Source of the DNA: Saccharospirillum salsuginis
Lineage (GTDB): Bacteria > Pseudomonadota > Gammaproteobacteria > Pseudomonadales > Natronospirillaceae
Length of the DNA: 64,000 nucleotides
Direction of reading: 5' to 3'
Assembly (NCBI RefSeq): GCF_014651855.1
Contig: NZ_BMXR01000017.1
Coordinates: forward strand, 38,061 to 102,060
This document shows, piece by piece, positions 62,064-64,000 of the stretch; position 1 is the first letter of the stretch; the number at the start of each line of letters is the position of its first letter. The translations under genes and the position numbers were made by a program. Below the pieces are notes generated by a model. That model searched no databases. It saw only the letters and a list, made by a program, of their open reading frames with translations, and had not been told where the DNA came from.

Positions 62064-62501
62064 TTACAGGGTGTTTCTGTTGGCCTGGAACGCGCGATAG
62101 AGCCGTTCCGCGAGAAAGACCAACCCGACCAATGCCCCCACCACCACGGAGAGCAATAGGCCGTCCAGCAGCGTAATGAAGTAGACCTGGAAAAAGCCAC
62201 GCTCCGGCATCAACTGGCTGACCACAAGGGTCGCCCCGATGCCCGCCCACACTTCCAGCACCGGGTAAAACTGGGTCAGGGCTTTCAGCCCGGTGGCGAT
62301 GTTCAGCCGGCGCACAAAGGCGTGCCGTTCCTGTTTCAACGCCCAGCCTTCCAGCGCCATGTAGAGGCCAATGAAGGTGAACACCCCCATCACCATGGCG
62401 ACAACCTCGACCGGTGGCCGTTCCTCCGCCAGGGCGAAGAAAAAACTGATGGCGGCGTTCAGGCTAACAAGGAGGGTCCATTTGGCGAGCCGTTTGATCA
62501 T
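62064..62501 (-). CDS. Hypothetical inner-membrane protein
   Basis: The 145-aa product has four hydrophobic helices (LLVSLNAAISFFFALA; VAMVMGVFTFIGLYMALE; WAGIGATLVVSQL; GLLLSVVVGALVGLVFLA) with a basic C-terminus. ATG 62501 follows AGAGAGA; the upstream extension to 62573 is not supported. No family recognised. The 282 bp beyond it, up to the last gene, show no gene. Confidence 0.7.
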   Translation of the reverse strand: MIKRLAKWTLLVSLNAAISFFFALAEERPPVEVVAMVMGVFTFIGLYMALEGWALKQERHAFVRRLNIATGLKALTQFYPVLEVWAGIGATLVVSQLMPERGFFQVYFITLLDGLLLSVVVGALVGLVFLAERLYRAFQANRNTL

Positions 62502-62783
62502 GCATCTCTCTCTGGTGTGACCGGTGAATCGTTCAGGGTGTGTGCCCGGAGTCGGGTGGCGCCATCTTCCCATTTGCGGAATTCAAACAACAGCGGTTTG
62601 TTGTAGGCATTCAGCCAAAAATGACAACGGGTGATGACAAAATGTGATGAATGCCTGTTTTATTGCACTGATATGATCCTAAATCGGTTTTTGGGCTGAT
62701 CTATACGATGTTTTCTGGTATCTATCCCCTCGGCGAGCCAGGACGTACGCCATGGACACGGACATTCACGACCAGGGATACCC

Positions 62784-64000
62784 ATGAGCACCCAGAGGGA
62801 CATCGCCCAACTCCCCGACGACGCCAAGAACTTTCTGCGCCGACAAGGCATTTCACTGAACCCCTTGGTGTGGCACGCCAGTTACCGCTATCCAGATGAC
62901 GCCAAACGGTTCGAACCGGAACGCACGCACCGGCGGTTTTATCTGCTGAAAGGCAACACCGGTTTCGAATTCCTCACCCGGCATTCGAACCACAAGCGCG
63001 GCATCGTGTACGCCATTCACCGCAGCGAAGGCATCGGTGGCCCCAAACCGGCCGCGCCGCGTGTGGAACTGAACCGACCGAAAGCGGAGGTGATTGAAGA
63101 CACGCCGTTGCCGGACGGTACGCCGGGCGTGGAGCCGGAGGTGACGCCCGAGTTCTACGCGCAGCTGCGGTTCACCTACCCGGATGGTTCCGGCGTGGTC
63201 GCACCGTTCACCATCGAGACCGATACCGAAGCGTTCGAAGGCCGCCTCATCGGTGGCGACACCCGCAAGCGACCGCTGAGCAAGGCGGGCACGGTCACCT
63301 ACACCGTCGGCACACCGGTCTCGACGGAAGCGTGGCAAACCGAGCTGGACCGGTTGGAAGCCCACTGCCAAACCCTGGCGGATGCCCGGGATGACACCGG
63401 CGATACCCAACACATCCCCAACCGGCTGCAACCGCTGCACCTGATTAACACCCGGGTACTGACACCGGGCGACCCGGCCGACATGCCCACCGAGCTGTTC
63501 AGCGCGGGCTACCCCTTCGCCACTCTGTTCGACACCGCCGCCCAACTCTGGGAACGCCAAACACAGCGACCGAACCGGTTTGTCGATGGCTTTCGGGAGC
63601 GCTGCACTATAGAACCTGGAACACTGAGCCAGCATCTCGGGTCCAGCCTGGGCCTGTCCACCCGGACGGTTCGCATCGACACCGTCTCCAACAGCCTGCT
63701 GGACCTGATCCACTTGCTCAGTGACGACGCCGTACTGGAATCGCTGGTCACCCTGGCAACGGACTGGGACTATGCCGAACCGGAGGCCTGGGCCTTGGAA
63801 GCGGCCCTGGTGGCCCTGCTGAGCCAACGCTGCTCTGTCGCACCATCATCCCAGGCCGGCAACCGGTCGCCTTACCACGGCGTAATGGCGGACATCGGCC
63901 AAAGCCTGACGCAATTGGCCGAGTGGATGCGCCAACAGGCCAAGGTACTGACCCAGTCCGCGCCGGACTCGCAATTGGTCACCGCCACCCTGCAAGTACC
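62784..64000 (+). CDS. Large unknown protein, truncated by the window end
   Basis: ATG 62784 opens a frame that stays open to the end of the window (405 codons and continuing). The start is MSTQRDIAQLPDDAKNFLRR with a modest CAGGGAT site. The N-terminal ~100 residues are basic (NHKRGIVYAIHRSEGIGG), followed by a Pro/Glu-rich linker and a beta-rich segment (FYAQLRFTYPDGSGV), then a long helical region. No domain is recognised. Composition matches the GC-rich chromosome. The antisense frame at 62853-63827 is a shadow. Confidence 0.75.
   Translation, partial: MSTQRDIAQLPDDAKNFLRRQGISLNPLVWHASYRYPDDAKRFEPERTHRRFYLLKGNTGFEFLTRHSNHKRGIVYAIHRSEGIGGPKPAAPRVELNRPKAEVIEDTPLPDGTPGVEPEVTPEFYAQLRFTYPDGSGVVAPFTIETDTEAFEGRLIGGDTRKRPLSKAGTVTYTVGTPVSTEAWQTELDRLEAHCQTLADARDDTGDTQHIPNRLQPLHLINTRVLTPGDPADMPTELFSAGYPFATLFDTAAQLWERQTQRPNRFVDGFRERCTIEPGTLSQHLGSSLGLSTRTVRIDTVSNSLLDLIHLLSDDAVLESLVTLATDWDYAEPEAWALEAALVALLSQRCSVAPSSQAGNRSPYHGVMADIGQSLTQLAEWMRQQAKVLTQSAPDSQLVTATLQV

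Noticed and set aside
62853..63827. 324-codon minus-strand frame at the window end
   Set aside because: The plus-strand frame from 62784 is longer, uninterrupted and has a sensible start; the minus frame has a Gln/Val/Gly-rich shadow composition.

Overview
This window looks like the chromosome of a GC-rich marine-type gammaproteobacterium, perhaps from the Oceanospirillales/Saccharospirillaceae/Marinobacter neighbourhood. That placement is inference from gene content: an RND pump, Bax, YajQ, a MoxR/Bat operon, fused IcmF mutase, a LodA-family quinoprotein oxidase and REP-type repeats. No rRNA, tRNA or CRISPR was seen.

Layout. 0-6.5 kb: two small exported proteins, an RND efflux pair and a Bax-like glucosaminidase. 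6.5-17 kb: housekeeping and hypothetical genes (aminotransferase, methyltransferase, amidohydrolase, MalT-like regulator, YajQ), with intergenic spaces holding REP-like palindromes and three copies of a larger structured repeat. 17.2-23.8 kb: a tightly overlapped moxR-DUF58-DUF4381-batA-batBC-batD operon, then a CHASE-GGDEF diguanylate cyclase. 25.5-34.9 kb: small enzymes, an MFS exporter, and a catabolic unit (3-hydroxyacyl-CoA dehydrogenase, IcmF) facing a MerR regulator across a palindromic operator. 34.9-38.1 kb: a hipBA module with two operators around its promoter and an orphan TRAP binding protein, bracketed by merR and a decayed copy of the merR 3' end.

38.1-51.9 kb is visibly AT-richer. 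It holds a glycosyltransferase and, convergent to it, a minus-strand run of five genes: a PEP-CTERM-like protein, an alpha-toroid/carboxypeptidase-regulatory-repeat protein (1113 aa), an IgGFc-binding-like/PKD/PASTA protein (1698 aa), a membrane-anchored transglutaminase-fold protein whose catalytic Cys is replaced by Pro (1016 aa), and a 46-aa membrane protein. The last four are spaced like one operon. This is the best candidate here for an undescribed cell-surface system.

52-56 kb: a CTQ-type LodA/GoxA oxidase, its LodB flavoprotein and a lipoprotein. 56-60 kb: an AT-richer accessory cluster (M24-like protein, GNAT, Gly-rich 51-aa protein, HNH nuclease, GIY-YIG nuclease, two unknowns). 60-64 kb: a KilA-N gene carrying a REP inside its reading frame, a ParE/RHH toxin-antitoxin pair, a membrane protein and a large unknown gene running off the window end.
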